A DNA stretch of 64,000 nucleotides, taken from Clostridia bacterium. GTDB lineage: Bacteria > Bacillota > Clostridia > TANB77 > UBA1234. Below the pieces are notes generated by a model, which did not search any database, had not been told where the DNA came from, and saw only the letters and a program-made list of their open reading frames with translations. This document shows positions 33,489 to 41,955 of this stretch, piece by piece (the stretch's first letter is position 1; every line of letters begins with the position of its first letter). Both the position numbers and the translations under genes were made by a program. The stretch covers positions 16,031-80,030 of the forward strand of contig CAAEBC010000012.1 in the NCBI GenBank assembly GCA_900753975.1. The letters run 5' to 3'.

Positions 33489-33681
33489 AAAAAATTCCCC
33501 CTTTGTAAATTTCAATATCATAATATCAAAAAACAGATGTAAGTTCAAGGATTTGAAAATAAGAAATGGTGATTTAAAACAGTATAAGACGTATTAAGTG
33601 CTCAAAGTACTGGATTATAAATATTTTATGATATATTATTGATTAATACACATTTTGCTGAAACAAAAGTTTGTATTTTTA

Positions 33682-33711
33682 TTGACATAGTGTATAAAAG
33701 CATTGTATAAT
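33682..33711 (+). promoter_or_regulatory. Promoter of the type III toxin-antitoxin locus
   Basis: TTGACA, 18 bp, TATAAT, 35 bp before the first antitoxin repeat. Confidence 0.85.
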
Positions 33712-33745
33712 TAATATACTAGTATAGGATAACTTTTAAGTAATC

Positions 33746-33853
33746 CGAGTGTTTCGCGACTCAACAAAAACGGCGAGCTATATATTCGAGTGTTTCGCAA
33801 CTCACAAAATGGCGAACCATATATTCGAGTGTTTCGCAGCTCATAAAAATGCG
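33746..33853 (+). ncRNA. toxI: ToxI-like antitoxin RNA: 2.7 tandem pseudoknot repeats of 39-41 nt
   Basis: Units start at 33746, 33787 and 33826 (third partial). Each has the stem GAGT / ACTC (GCTC in the third) with loop GTTTCGCR, and in the two full units a downstream GGCGARC whose GCGAR can pair with the loop TTCGC, forming an H-type pseudoknot. This organisation (promoter, short tandem repeats, hairpin, ToxN) is that of type III toxin-antitoxin loci, where the RNA repeats directly bind and inhibit the ToxN endoribonuclease. Confidence 0.85.
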
Positions 33854-33866
33854 TATTTTAATGGGG

Positions 33867-33896
33867 GCTAAAATTTGAATTTTAGCTCTCAATTTT
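33867..33896 (+). terminator. Attenuator hairpin between antitoxin repeats and toxN
   Basis: A perfect stem GCTAAAATT / AATTTTAGC with a very tight loop is followed by CTCAATTTTT. In known type III systems a leaky terminator here sets the RNA-to-toxin ratio. Confidence 0.75.
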
Positions 33897-33915
33897 TGTA
33901 TTAGGAGGATGGAGT

Positions 33916-34413
33916 ATGAAATTAAAATTTTATGAGGTAGATAGTGAATACATAAAATATTTAAAGGAAAATGCAGATAATAAAATTCCCAATTTAGAAT
34001 ATGAAAAGCACAAGAAGTTTTTTTGCGGAATAGTTCTAACAATTAATAATTTTAATTATTTTGCTCCAGTATCTTCTTATAATAAAAAAGCACATACTGT
34101 ATTTCTTATAAAAGCTAAAGACAAAGAAACAAATGAATTAAAAGCAATATCATCATTAAGATTTTCTTTTATGTTTCCTTGTCCAATAGAATATTTAAAT
34201 CAAAAAGATTTTTCAAAAGAAGAAGAAAAGTATAGAAATTTATTGAGAAAAGAGTTAAATTATTGCAATTCAAATGTTGAAAAAATAAAGAAATTAGCTA
34301 ATATGGTTTATAAATTAGGAATAAAAGAAGAAACTAGACAAAAATTTAATATATGTGATTTTAAAAAATTGGAAGAAAAATGTTTGGAATATATAAAATT
34401 AAAAGAACTATAA
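33916..34413 (+). CDS. toxN: Type III toxin-antitoxin endoribonuclease toxin, ToxN/AbiQ family
   Basis: A 165-residue protein with the ToxN/AbiQ pattern: N-terminal MKLKFYEVDSEYIKYLKE, FFCGIVLTINNFNYFAPVSS, then a helical C-terminal half. The family consists of RNases held inactive by repeat RNAs and often acting in phage abortive infection. AGGAGG precedes ATG 33916, after an attenuator hairpin. The repeat array directly upstream supports the assignment strongly. Phage defence is a family-level inference. Confidence 0.92.
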   Translation: MKLKFYEVDSEYIKYLKENADNKIPNLEYEKHKKFFCGIVLTINNFNYFAPVSSYNKKAHTVFLIKAKDKETNELKAISSLRFSFMFPCPIEYLNQKDFSKEEEKYRNLLRKELNYCNSNVEKIKKLANMVYKLGIKEETRQKFNICDFKKLEEKCLEYIKLKEL

Positions 34414-34465
34414 AATTGAGTAGATAACTTTTATTTTTGAGTAGTATTTTTATTTCATAAAAAAT

Positions 34466-34489
34466 ATCCCTCAGATTATACTGAGGGAT
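34466..34489. terminator. Bidirectional terminator between toxN and the zinc-ribbon gene
   Basis: The stem ATCCCTCAG / CTGAGGGAT with a 6-base loop. Confidence 0.8.
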
Positions 34490-34498
34490 TAATTTTAA

Positions 34499-34663
34499 TT
34501 AGTCATTATTTCTTCTAGCATTTTTTCTTTTAATTCTGCATTCTTTGCATCTTGTAGGTTCGTTTTCAAAACCTTTTTCAGCATAAAATGCTTGTTCACC
34601 AGCTGTGAATGTGAATTCTGCACCACAGTCTTTGCAAGTTAATGTCTTATCTGTGTATTCCAT
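34499..34663 (-). CDS. Small zinc-ribbon protein
   Basis: A 54-residue protein with two CXXC pairs (CKDCG and CKECR) and a basic C-terminus RIKRKNARRNND. This is a common small zinc-ribbon family of unknown function with a GEQAFYAEKGF core. It begins at ATG 34663 behind AAGGAGG; the longer upstream frame contains the site and is not used. Confidence 0.85.
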   Translation of the reverse strand: MEYTDKTLTCKDCGAEFTFTAGEQAFYAEKGFENEPTRCKECRIKRKNARRNND

Positions 34664-34871
34664 ATTTTTTACCTCCTTTTTAAAAATGGATATAAATAAA
34701 GATAAAATCTCCACTTAAATAAAAAAGAGGGAAAAAATCTTATATCTAAATCTTATATGGCAATTATATAGCAAAATTTGGAAAAAAGCAATAAGTATGT
34801 TGAATTTGTGTGATATTAAAAAGATAAAGTTTTGCTTGAAAACATCTCAAATTAATGATATGCTTTTGAAA

Positions 34872-35000
34872 GGTAAAGGAGATAAGCGGAATCGCAAGAA
34901 ATAGCACTTAAGAGATAAAAAAATAATCGCTTCCTTGACCGGACGATTATTTTTTTTTTATATTCATCGAGGTTAACCGCTTATACGGATTTCCTTTATC
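34872..35000. repeat. Nested imperfect palindrome with central bidirectional terminator
   Basis: The inner stem AAAAAAATAATCG / CGATTATTTTTTT encloses the loop CTTCCTTGACCGGA (34917-34956), a good bidirectional terminator. Outside it, GATAAGCGG on the left opposes CCGCTTAT on the right, and GGTAAAGGA opposes TCCTTTATC. It resembles the dispersed element in design (nested stems, a CTTGAC box) but the sequence differs. Confidence 0.6.
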
Positions 35001-35027
35001 TATTTATATTTTAGTATATTTTATGAG

Positions 35028-35159
35028 ATGAATCAAGAAATTATGCATAAATTTAACATTTATCATATTGTGGAGTCACAAGATTGGAAATATGTTTTGG
35101 ATAGTGTTATAGTTTATGAAAGATATGCTATGAAGGGAATGAGTACAAATGAAAAATAA
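35028..35159 (+). other. Possible small ORF or gene remnant (43 codons)
   Basis: The frame MNQEIMHKFNIYHIVESQ ... MKGMSTNEK has protein-like composition but no ribosome binding site. It could be the tail of a decayed gene. It overlaps the start of the microsatellite ORF. The surrounding 34664-35638 holds no other convincing gene. Confidence 0.3.
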
Positions 35160-35217
35160 CCTTGTAACCGTTGGGGCTGTACACACACACACACACACAC
35201 ACGGATACTTCGCTTAA
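35149..35217 (+). other. Short ORF containing an (AC)11 microsatellite
   Basis: ATG 35149 follows GAAGGGAATGAG loosely and encodes MKNNLVTVGAV, then His-Thr repeats from the dinucleotide tract at 35181-35202, then GYFA and a stop. Gain of one AC unit would instead open a frame of about 49 codons. A dinucleotide tract of this length is unusual in bacteria and prone to slippage. Confidence 0.35.
35181..35202 (+). repeat. (AC)11 dinucleotide microsatellite
   Basis: Eleven uninterrupted AC units; a candidate slipped-strand variable tract. Confidence 0.97.
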
Positions 35218-35379
35218 AAATGAAATTATGCTTGTAGCTTGTAATTGTTTTATTACAGGTTTGATTTTTGGTGCTCAAAATTTAATAAGGGATGGATAAA
35301 TTTAGGCTAACTCTGTGCTTTTGTAAATTTGCTTTGCGAAGGTATAGGGTTAGCTTTTTTGTGTGCTGTTGGTGGTGGC

Positions 35380-35518
35380 GAAGTCAGATAACACTTTTAT
35401 TTGAAATGACTTCGTCAAGATAGAATTGCTGGGCGGATGGTGAGCTATAGCATAGCAAATGTTAACGCAATCTCCAGTCTTGACAAAGCCATTTCAAATA
35501 AAAGTGTTATCTGACTTC
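35380..35518 (+). repeat. Dispersed palindromic element, copy 4 (diverged, enlarged apex)
   Basis: The stem GAAGTCAGATAACACTTTTA continues without the internal asymmetry of other copies to TTTGAAATG. The inner stem reads TCAAGA / TCTTGA instead of TCAAGGT / ACCTTGA, so both sides changed together. The apex is larger and contains a secondary hairpin GCTAT / ATAGC. GCAATCTCC near 35467 matches the other cores. Confidence 0.8.
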
Positions 35519-35551
35519 TAAATAAAATAGCGCAGGGTATTTTACTATATC

Positions 35552-35616
35552 TAAAGTTTGGGTGACGGAAGTTAACAGGTATGTAGTAAAACATATTTTG
35601 CTACATATAAACTTTA
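35552..35616 (+). promoter_or_regulatory. Structured 5' leader of the pilin-like gene
   Basis: The closing stem TAAAGTTT / AAACTTTA (35552-35559 with 35609-35616) encloses a hairpin TATGTAG / CTACATA and a purine-rich single-stranded segment GGGTGACGGAAGTTAACAGG. It ends 17 bp before the GGGGGG ribosome binding site. It resembles a small riboswitch or regulator target but matches no class that I know. Confidence 0.4.
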
Positions 35617-35647
35617 ACAAAAAAATTTTTTTGGGGGGATGAAAAAT

Positions 35648-37045
35648 ATGAAGAAACAAAATCAAGGTATTTCGCTAATAAGTCTGATTATTACGATTAT
35701 AGTAATAATTATATTAGCGGCGATAGTAATTTTTAGTGGAATGGGTACACCGGAAAAGGCACAGTTGTCTGCTGTAATAAGTGATATAGATAATGTGCAG
35801 ACTGCTGTGGACCAAGCGTATTATGGGTTTTATACTGAAAAATCTGTAGCGGGAGAAGTTTGGAGTAAGAGCCAATTTTATGAGGCTGTTGCGACTGGTG
35901 AAACTAATAGAGATAATTTAACTGGTACAGGAATAGTGCCAATAAGTAAAGACGGAATGGTAAAAATGACACTTCCAAATTATGAAGGAAGAAGTTGGGG
36001 AGTGGCAGTTGAAGATATAGACGAACATACGCAAGTTGGTAGTGTAGTATTATATCCAGGCTTCGAATCAAATGGAAAAATATACTCTACATTACTAGAT
36101 GTGCAAAACGATGGAAGAGATACACAATTAACAGAAGGAATACAAAGTAGTGGTACAGTAAAATTAGCAGATTTGTTGAATGTAGGAGACTATGTAGAAT
36201 ATATACCAGACACAGCCGAATATACAACGGATACAAATAATACAGGATATACATCAGCGCAAACATTTAAAACGCAAACAAAAGACTGGAGAGTACTATA
36301 TAAGAATACAGAAACAGGAGAAGTATTACTAACAACAAATGGAATTGTTAATGATGGAACCGGTGAGAAGAATGATAAAATATATTTGGAAGGTACAAAA
36401 GGATATTTAAGAGGGCCAACAGAATTAAATAATATATGTAAAGCACTGTATAGTAATAGCAGTTTAGGAATAACAGCAAGAAGTATGACTGTAGAAGACT
36501 TAAATAAAGCATGTAATTATACGCCAAGTGAACCAACGAGATATGCATATTATCCAAAAGGAACAACATTTGCAGAAGGAGACACAACGATAGAATACAA
36601 TGATAACATATATACAAAGACAGTACATTATAGAGGCACAGTAAAATTTTACACAAGCGATGGTGGAGGTATAGAAAAAGATAGTGATGGATTTACATAT
36701 AGAACACCTGAAGCAGACAATCCAGTATATGTAACAGAAACAAATTATAGGTACAATCCAAGTTCAAGTAATTCAACAGTTGGAAGTATTTTAGGAGTTT
36801 CTGATGGCTGGCTGGCTTCGCCGTGTGTTGGCCTTGACTCGTCTAATGCGCGCTTCCTTGTGCGCTTGGCTTACAGTAGTTTCGTTAAAGCGGGCCTCTT
36901 GTGCAATTCGTATGATGCCACGTTTAGCTTCAGCTTTGGGGTCCGTCCGTTAGTTTCTTTGGGCTCTATGCTCCAAATAGATACGGGCGATGCAGCAAGA
37001 GATGGAAGTACATCAGCGAAAGCATGGAAGATAATCAAGAAGTAA
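35648..37045 (+). CDS. Type IV pilin-like surface protein with variable C-terminal cassette
   Basis: A 465-residue protein. The N-terminus MKKQNQG followed by ISLISLIITIIVIIILAAIVI is a class III signal peptide with prepilin-peptidase-like cleavage after Gly7; the usual Glu at +5 is Ser. The middle is a Thr/Asn/Tyr-rich extracellular region. The C-terminal 36801-36975 segment (about residues 385-443) is much more GC-rich and uses codons (CGC, CTT, GCG, TTC) rare elsewhere in the gene. It ends in FGVRPLVSL, like the C-type-lectin-related tail of some variable surface proteins. I favour ATG 35648; ATG 35639 abuts the GGGGGG site. Confidence 0.8.
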   Translation: MKKQNQGISLISLIITIIVIIILAAIVIFSGMGTPEKAQLSAVISDIDNVQTAVDQAYYGFYTEKSVAGEVWSKSQFYEAVATGETNRDNLTGTGIVPISKDGMVKMTLPNYEGRSWGVAVEDIDEHTQVGSVVLYPGFESNGKIYSTLLDVQNDGRDTQLTEGIQSSGTVKLADLLNVGDYVEYIPDTAEYTTDTNNTGYTSAQTFKTQTKDWRVLYKNTETGEVLLTTNGIVNDGTGEKNDKIYLEGTKGYLRGPTELNNICKALYSNSSLGITARSMTVEDLNKACNYTPSEPTRYAYYPKGTTFAEGDTTIEYNDNIYTKTVHYRGTVKFYTSDGGGIEKDSDGFTYRTPEADNPVYVTETNYRYNPSSSNSTVGSILGVSDGWLASPCVGLDSSNARFLVRLAYSSFVKAGLLCNSYDATFSFSFGVRPLVSLGSMLQIDTGDAARDGSTSAKAWKIIKK

Positions 37046-37097
37046 GATTTCTTGACAGCGGCTCGTATCACACCATATTATACAGAAACGAAAAATA

Positions 37098-37136
37098 CAA
37101 AGTCCCAGTTAGCATACAAAACTAACTGGGACTTTG
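37098..37136. terminator. Strong hairpin between pilin-like gene and pyk
   Basis: A 15-base perfect stem CAAAGTCCCAGTTAG / CTAACTGGGACTTTG with a 9-base loop lies between the converging genes. The T-run is poor. Confidence 0.7.
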
Positions 37137-37162
37137 ATATATCTAAAAGCTTGAATATTAAC

Positions 37163-38605
37163 TTAAACCGTATAAATACCCCCAATATTTTTACTAGCAG
37201 ATAATCCTAGTAAATTATTCTTATTGTAAGTATCGCTTTCGCCAATTACTATTTTATCTCCATCAAAGATATAGTTACAGCCTTTTGCAATTTCAATTCC
37301 TTCACGTATCATATCTAAAGGATTTTCAGAATGATTAACTAGGATAGGGTAAATTCCCCAATTCACACTAAGCTGTCTTGCTGTTACTTCGTTTGGTGTT
37401 ATTAGGTATATAGGACAAGCAGGTCTAAAGCTTGCAATAGCAACTGGTGTGTGTCCACCTTCTGATAATGCAAATATTGCTTTAGCATTTGATTGGTTTG
37501 CAACTTCGCAAAGTGCATGACCTACTATAAGGTTTGAACGATTTCCAACTAAATGACTTGTTTCTTTTAAGCCGAATTCTTTCCAATAATCTATTCCATT
37601 TTCAATTGTCTCAGCAATTTTTGCCATTGTCTTTACACTTTCAATAGGGAAGTTACCAGAAGCAACTTCACCAGAAAGCATTATAGAAGAGGCACCATCA
37701 AATATTGCATTTGCAACATCGTTTACTTCTGCACGAGTAGGTCTTGGAGTATTAATCATAGACTCTAACATTTGTGTAGCGATGATTACATTTTTTCCTT
37801 TTTGATTGCATTTCTTTACGAACTCTTTTTGAAGTAGCGGAACTCTATCCATAGGAATTTCCACACCTAAATCTCCACGTGCAACCATTATTCCATCTAC
37901 AACGTTAAGTATACTATCGAAATTATCTACACCTTCTTGGTTTTCAATTTTAGCAATGATTTTAATATGTGACGCATTATGCTCTTTAAGTACTTCTTTA
38001 ATAGCCAAAATGTCTTCAGGTTTTCTTACAAATGAAGCAGCAATTATATCAAAACCGTTTTGAATTCCAAATATTATATCTTCTTTATCTTTATCAGTAA
38101 GAAGAGGTAGTTGTAAAATAAGTCCAGGTATATTAACACTTTTTCTATTTGTTAATTTACCTCCGTGTATAACTTCACAAACAACATCTTTGTTTACAAT
38201 TTCTTTTACTTTTAATTCAATTATTCCATCGTTTATTAAGATTGTTGTACCAATTTGTACATCTTTATAAAGATGAGAATAGTTTACGAATACTTTTGAA
38301 AAAGTACCAACACAAGGTTCTTGCGAAAGTGTAAAAGTAGCACCATCATGTAATATTACTCCAGCATCATTTTCAAAAGTACCAATTCTTATTTCTGGAC
38401 CTTTTGTGTCAAGCATCATAGGAATAGGCATATTTAATTCGTCACGAACAGCTTTAAACATTTCTATTCTTTTTGATTGTTGCTCATAATCTCCGTGTGA
38501 AAAATTAAATCTTGCAACATTCATTCCAGCAGCAAATAGTTTTGTAAGTGTTTTACAATCATCTACTGCAGGACCTAATGTACATACTATTTTTGTTTTT
38601 CTCAT
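37163..38605 (-). CDS. pyk: Pyruvate kinase
   Basis: A 480-residue glycolytic enzyme converting PEP and ADP to pyruvate and ATP. It carries MRKTKIVCTLGPA, FNFSHG, LDTKGPEIRIG, the active-site KIENQEG and MVARGDLGVEI. It lacks the extra C-terminal PEP-utilising domain found in Bacillus Pyk. The start is ATG 38605 behind GGAGG. It lies 21 bp downstream of glgP on the same strand, so glycogen breakdown and lower glycolysis may be co-expressed. Confidence 0.97.
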   Translation of the reverse strand: MRKTKIVCTLGPAVDDCKTLTKLFAAGMNVARFNFSHGDYEQQSKRIEMFKAVRDELNMPIPMMLDTKGPEIRIGTFENDAGVILHDGATFTLSQEPCVGTFSKVFVNYSHLYKDVQIGTTILINDGIIELKVKEIVNKDVVCEVIHGGKLTNRKSVNIPGLILQLPLLTDKDKEDIIFGIQNGFDIIAASFVRKPEDILAIKEVLKEHNASHIKIIAKIENQEGVDNFDSILNVVDGIMVARGDLGVEIPMDRVPLLQKEFVKKCNQKGKNVIIATQMLESMINTPRPTRAEVNDVANAIFDGASSIMLSGEVASGNFPIESVKTMAKIAETIENGIDYWKEFGLKETSHLVGNRSNLIVGHALCEVANQSNAKAIFALSEGGHTPVAIASFRPACPIYLITPNEVTARQLSVNWGIYPILVNHSENPLDMIREGIEIAKGCNYIFDGDKIVIGESDTYNKNNLLGLSASKNIGGIYTV

Positions 38606-38626
38606 AAATATTACCTCCATATTTAT

Positions 38627-41188
38627 TTATGCATTTTCAAGCCATTTGCAAAGTCCTAAATCTTGATTATTAATAAGAAGTGGGTGAGTAGGTGTGATTC
38701 TAAATGTATAACCATAATTTCCACCGTTATCAATATTTATATTTGCTGAATATTCATAGTTAGAATTTTCTAAAGTATTTGTTAAATTCATAGGTACGTA
38801 TTTGCTTTCAATTAATTTATTTGTACTATCAAATTTTCCATAAAAAACTTCTACTGATACATTTTCAGGAAGAATAGTGCCTAAGTTAACATTGCATTTT
38901 AAATTAATTAAATCTCCAGCATTTGCAGATAATTCTTCTAAATTGTTTGTAGGAGTAATAACTATGTTGTTCCAATTTTCTCTAAGACTTTTTTCAAATT
39001 CTAAAAATGCTTCAACATTTTCTTTAGAGTATTCACCAGAGTTTGTTAGATTAATTTGTGGCATATATAATCTATTTAAATAGTCGCATAACATTCTGCT
39101 TGTATTATAAACTCCACCAACACTCTTAATAGAATTTTTCATTCTCTTAATCCATTTAGTATTTTTGCTCATATCTGTTTTTTCATAATACATAGGAATT
39201 ATTTCATTTTCTAAAGTGTTGTATATGCTTTGTGAATCTGCATTGTCTTGTATTTCATAGTTCGTGTATTCTGTATCATCACCGATAGACCAACCGTTTT
39301 GTGTGTCATATCCTTCGAACCACCAGCCATCTAATATACTGAAGTTTATTACACCGTTTAGTCCAGCTTTTTCTCCACTTGTTCCACTAGCTTCTAGAGG
39401 ACGTCTAGGATTGTTTAGCCAAATGTCTACACCACTTACTAGATATCTTGCAATATGCATATTATAATTTTCTAATATAACAACTTTGCCTTTAAATTGA
39501 GGCATCTTTGAAATTTCATAAATTCTTTTTACTAAATCTTGACCTTGAATATCAGCAGGGTGTGGTTTGCCGGCAAATACTATTTGTACAGGTTTAGAAG
39601 GATTGTTTAATATATTTGTAATTCTTTCTAAATCTCTAAAAATTAAATCAGCACGTTTGTATGTTGCAAATCTTCTAGCAAATCCGATTGTTAAAGCATT
39701 TGGATTTAATAATTTTTCTGCTTCATTTATTTCATCTAAAGAAGCTTTGTTTCTGATTAGTTGCTCACGAATATTTTTTCTTACTAATTTAACCAATTTC
39801 TTTTTTTGAACCATGTGAGCTTCCCAAAGTTTTTCGTCTGGAATATTATCAATATCATTCCAAACGTCTCTATCATAAGTTTTTTCTTGCCAGAAAGGTC
39901 TCATGTAAGTGTTATATAGTTCTTTTAAAGTAGGGGCAAGCCAAGTACAAGTATGAACACCGTTTGTAACATAAGTTATAGGTATTTCGTTTGTTTGAAT
40001 ATTTGGCCATAGTTCTGCAAAAAGTTTTTGTGAAACTTCACCATGTAATTTACTAACACCATTTTTCTTTCCGGCAACTTTAAGTGCTAAAACAGCCATG
40101 TTAAATGAACGTAAATCATCTTCATATTTTGCACCCATGCTTAAGAATTGATTTCTAGTAATCTTTAATTCTGCACAATAATTTGAAAAATATTTATCCA
40201 TAAGTTCAGCAGGGAATATATCGTTTCCTGCTGGTACAGGTGTATGTGTAGTAAAGATTGTACAAGTAGTTGCCATCTTTTTAGCAACTTCAAAAGATAC
40301 ATTTTTTTCTAACATAAATTTTCTTATTACTTCTAAAATAACGAAAGATGAATGACCTTCGTTCATGTGGTAAACAGTTGGATTAATATTTAATTTTTCT
40401 AATAATTTCATACCGCCGATACCTAAAATTATTTCTTGTGAAATTCTCATTTCTTGATTTCCACCATATAATTTTAAAGTTAGTTGCCTATCTAAATCGC
40501 TATTTAAATCTATATCACTATCCATAAGGTATAGTGTAACTCTACCTACGTGTATTTTCCAAACTTTTAAATAGATTATTCTATCTGGAAATTGAACAGG
40601 TATAATTAAGTTATTTCCATCTTCATCAAGTACTGGTAGTATAGGTAAGTCTGCTATGTTAGCAGGTGAGTAATCAAAAAGCTCACTTCCGTCTTTGTTT
40701 ATAAGTTGGCTAAAGTAACCTTCTTTATATAAAAGTCCAACTGGAACAAAAGGGATACCTAAATCACTAGCAGATTTACAATGATCACCAGAAAGAATAC
40801 CAAGTCCACCAGCATAGATTGGCAATATTTCATCAAGACCATATTCTGCAGAGAAGTATGCTATTATATCATTTTTGTTGTTTGGAAAATGCTCATTAAA
40901 GTATGTATTTTTGGCATCTAAATATCCTTTGAAATTTTCGATTACCATATCATACTCTTTTAAAAATTCTGGATCATTAGAAACTTCAATTAATCTTTGT
41001 TGATTAATTTCAGAAAGAAATTTTACAGGGTTTTTATCTACCTTTATAAATAAATTTGAATCGATATAGTCATATAGTCTTAGTGCGTAAGAATTCCAAG
41101 ACCACCATAAGTTATTTGCTAAATTAGATAACTCCGAAATTCTGTCTGGTAATTGTGGAGTTATAGTTATTTTTCCGAATAAGTACAC
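38627..41188 (-). CDS. glgP: Alpha-glucan phosphorylase (DUF3417 N-terminal type)
   Basis: An 853-residue phosphorylase releasing glucose-1-phosphate from glycogen or maltodextrins. The N-terminal DUF3417 domain (ANNLWWSWN) and the GT35 core (YHMNEGHSSF, RFATYKRADL, FAGKPHPAD, GTSGEKAGLNGV with the PLP region) identify the Thermotoga/archaeal type. A further C-terminal beta domain extends from about residue 740. I take GTG 41188, well spaced from AAGGAGG, because the homologous N-terminus is (M)YLFGKITITPQLPDR. The longer ATG frame overlaps ytxC. Confidence 0.93.
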   Translation of the reverse strand: MYLFGKITITPQLPDRISELSNLANNLWWSWNSYALRLYDYIDSNLFIKVDKNPVKFLSEINQQRLIEVSNDPEFLKEYDMVIENFKGYLDAKNTYFNEHFPNNKNDIIAYFSAEYGLDEILPIYAGGLGILSGDHCKSASDLGIPFVPVGLLYKEGYFSQLINKDGSELFDYSPANIADLPILPVLDEDGNNLIIPVQFPDRIIYLKVWKIHVGRVTLYLMDSDIDLNSDLDRQLTLKLYGGNQEMRISQEIILGIGGMKLLEKLNINPTVYHMNEGHSSFVILEVIRKFMLEKNVSFEVAKKMATTCTIFTTHTPVPAGNDIFPAELMDKYFSNYCAELKITRNQFLSMGAKYEDDLRSFNMAVLALKVAGKKNGVSKLHGEVSQKLFAELWPNIQTNEIPITYVTNGVHTCTWLAPTLKELYNTYMRPFWQEKTYDRDVWNDIDNIPDEKLWEAHMVQKKKLVKLVRKNIREQLIRNKASLDEINEAEKLLNPNALTIGFARRFATYKRADLIFRDLERITNILNNPSKPVQIVFAGKPHPADIQGQDLVKRIYEISKMPQFKGKVVILENYNMHIARYLVSGVDIWLNNPRRPLEASGTSGEKAGLNGVINFSILDGWWFEGYDTQNGWSIGDDTEYTNYEIQDNADSQSIYNTLENEIIPMYYEKTDMSKNTKWIKRMKNSIKSVGGVYNTSRMLCDYLNRLYMPQINLTNSGEYSKENVEAFLEFEKSLRENWNNIVITPTNNLEELSANAGDLINLKCNVNLGTILPENVSVEVFYGKFDSTNKLIESKYVPMNLTNTLENSNYEYSANINIDNGGNYGYTFRITPTHPLLINNQDLGLCKWLENA

Positions 41189-41259
41189 TAGAATTTCCTC
41201 CTTTGTATAATTAAGATTACATATAGTTTTATTATCTAATAACATAAGAAAAAAGTCAA

Positions 41260-41856
41260 TCATACATCTTCAAAAATATTCCTTATTATAAAATTTAAAT
41301 ATTCTATTGAAGTTGAATTTGTTAAAAATAATCCAACAATCATATCAAGTATTTCTTCTAGAAATTCACGATAATTATTTAATGAAAAATTTATAAATGA
41401 ATCCACATGAAGGTAATTTGTTTTCCTAAAATTTTTAAGAAGCAAACTTAAAATAATTTGTTTTCTATAAAGCAAAAGTTCAGCAGAATTTTCTATTAAA
41501 GAGTTTGGAGTTAAAACGAGACTTGAAATATTTTTTATTTTTGTAAGTGCATATTTTTCAAAATAAAAATAGTTGTAATTTAAAATTCTTTTTATCATGT
41601 TTTCTTCGTATTCTTCAATTATTAAATCTGCAAGTATTAGAGAAAGTGCAGTATATAAATAAATATAATTACCGTAAAAGTTTTTCTTGTTTTCTTTTGC
41701 AAAAGTGTTGTAATAGTTATAGCATTTTATTACTACTGTTTCTTCACCGTTTATTTTTCTATATAAAAAACGTATATTAGGATATTTACGTAGTTCGTCT
41801 ACTAATCGTTTTATGAATGAAGTAGTATTTGATTTTATAATTATAGATTTTGGCAT
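41260..41856 (-). CDS. ytxC: YtxC-like sporulation protein
   Basis: A 198-residue protein whose C-terminal half, HVDSFINFSLNNYREFLEEILDMIVGLFL, matches the YtxC family pattern (putative sporulation protein). No signal peptide. I use ATG 41856 behind GAGGTG; the GTG three codons earlier lies in the site. It is upstream of glgP and divergent from the giant repeat protein. Confidence 0.7.
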   Translation of the reverse strand: MPKSIIIKSNTTSFIKRLVDELRKYPNIRFLYRKINGEETVVIKCYNYYNTFAKENKKNFYGNYIYLYTALSLILADLIIEEYEENMIKRILNYNYFYFEKYALTKIKNISSLVLTPNSLIENSAELLLYRKQIILSLLLKNFRKTNYLHVDSFINFSLNNYREFLEEILDMIVGLFLTNSTSIEYLNFIIRNIFEDV

Positions 41857-41955
41857 GTCGTTCACCTCAAATATATTTTTTTCTAAAATAATAAATTTAT
41901 TCTAAATATACTATTCTTTTCAAAGTAAAAAAGATAATGAATTAGTTAAAATCTA

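Noticed and set aside
33746..33853. Short CRISPR array
   Set aside because: The units are contiguous tandem repeats with no unique spacers and no cas genes, and they precede a ToxN gene; an antitoxin RNA explains them better.
34715..35638. Hidden larger gene in the gene-poor stretch
   Set aside because: Only frames of 22-49 codons without good ribosome binding sites are present; the region is mostly hairpins, the microsatellite and palindromic element copy 4.
36348..36656. Antisense ORF within the pilin-like gene
   Set aside because: A shadow of the biased composition on the sense strand, with no ribosome binding site.
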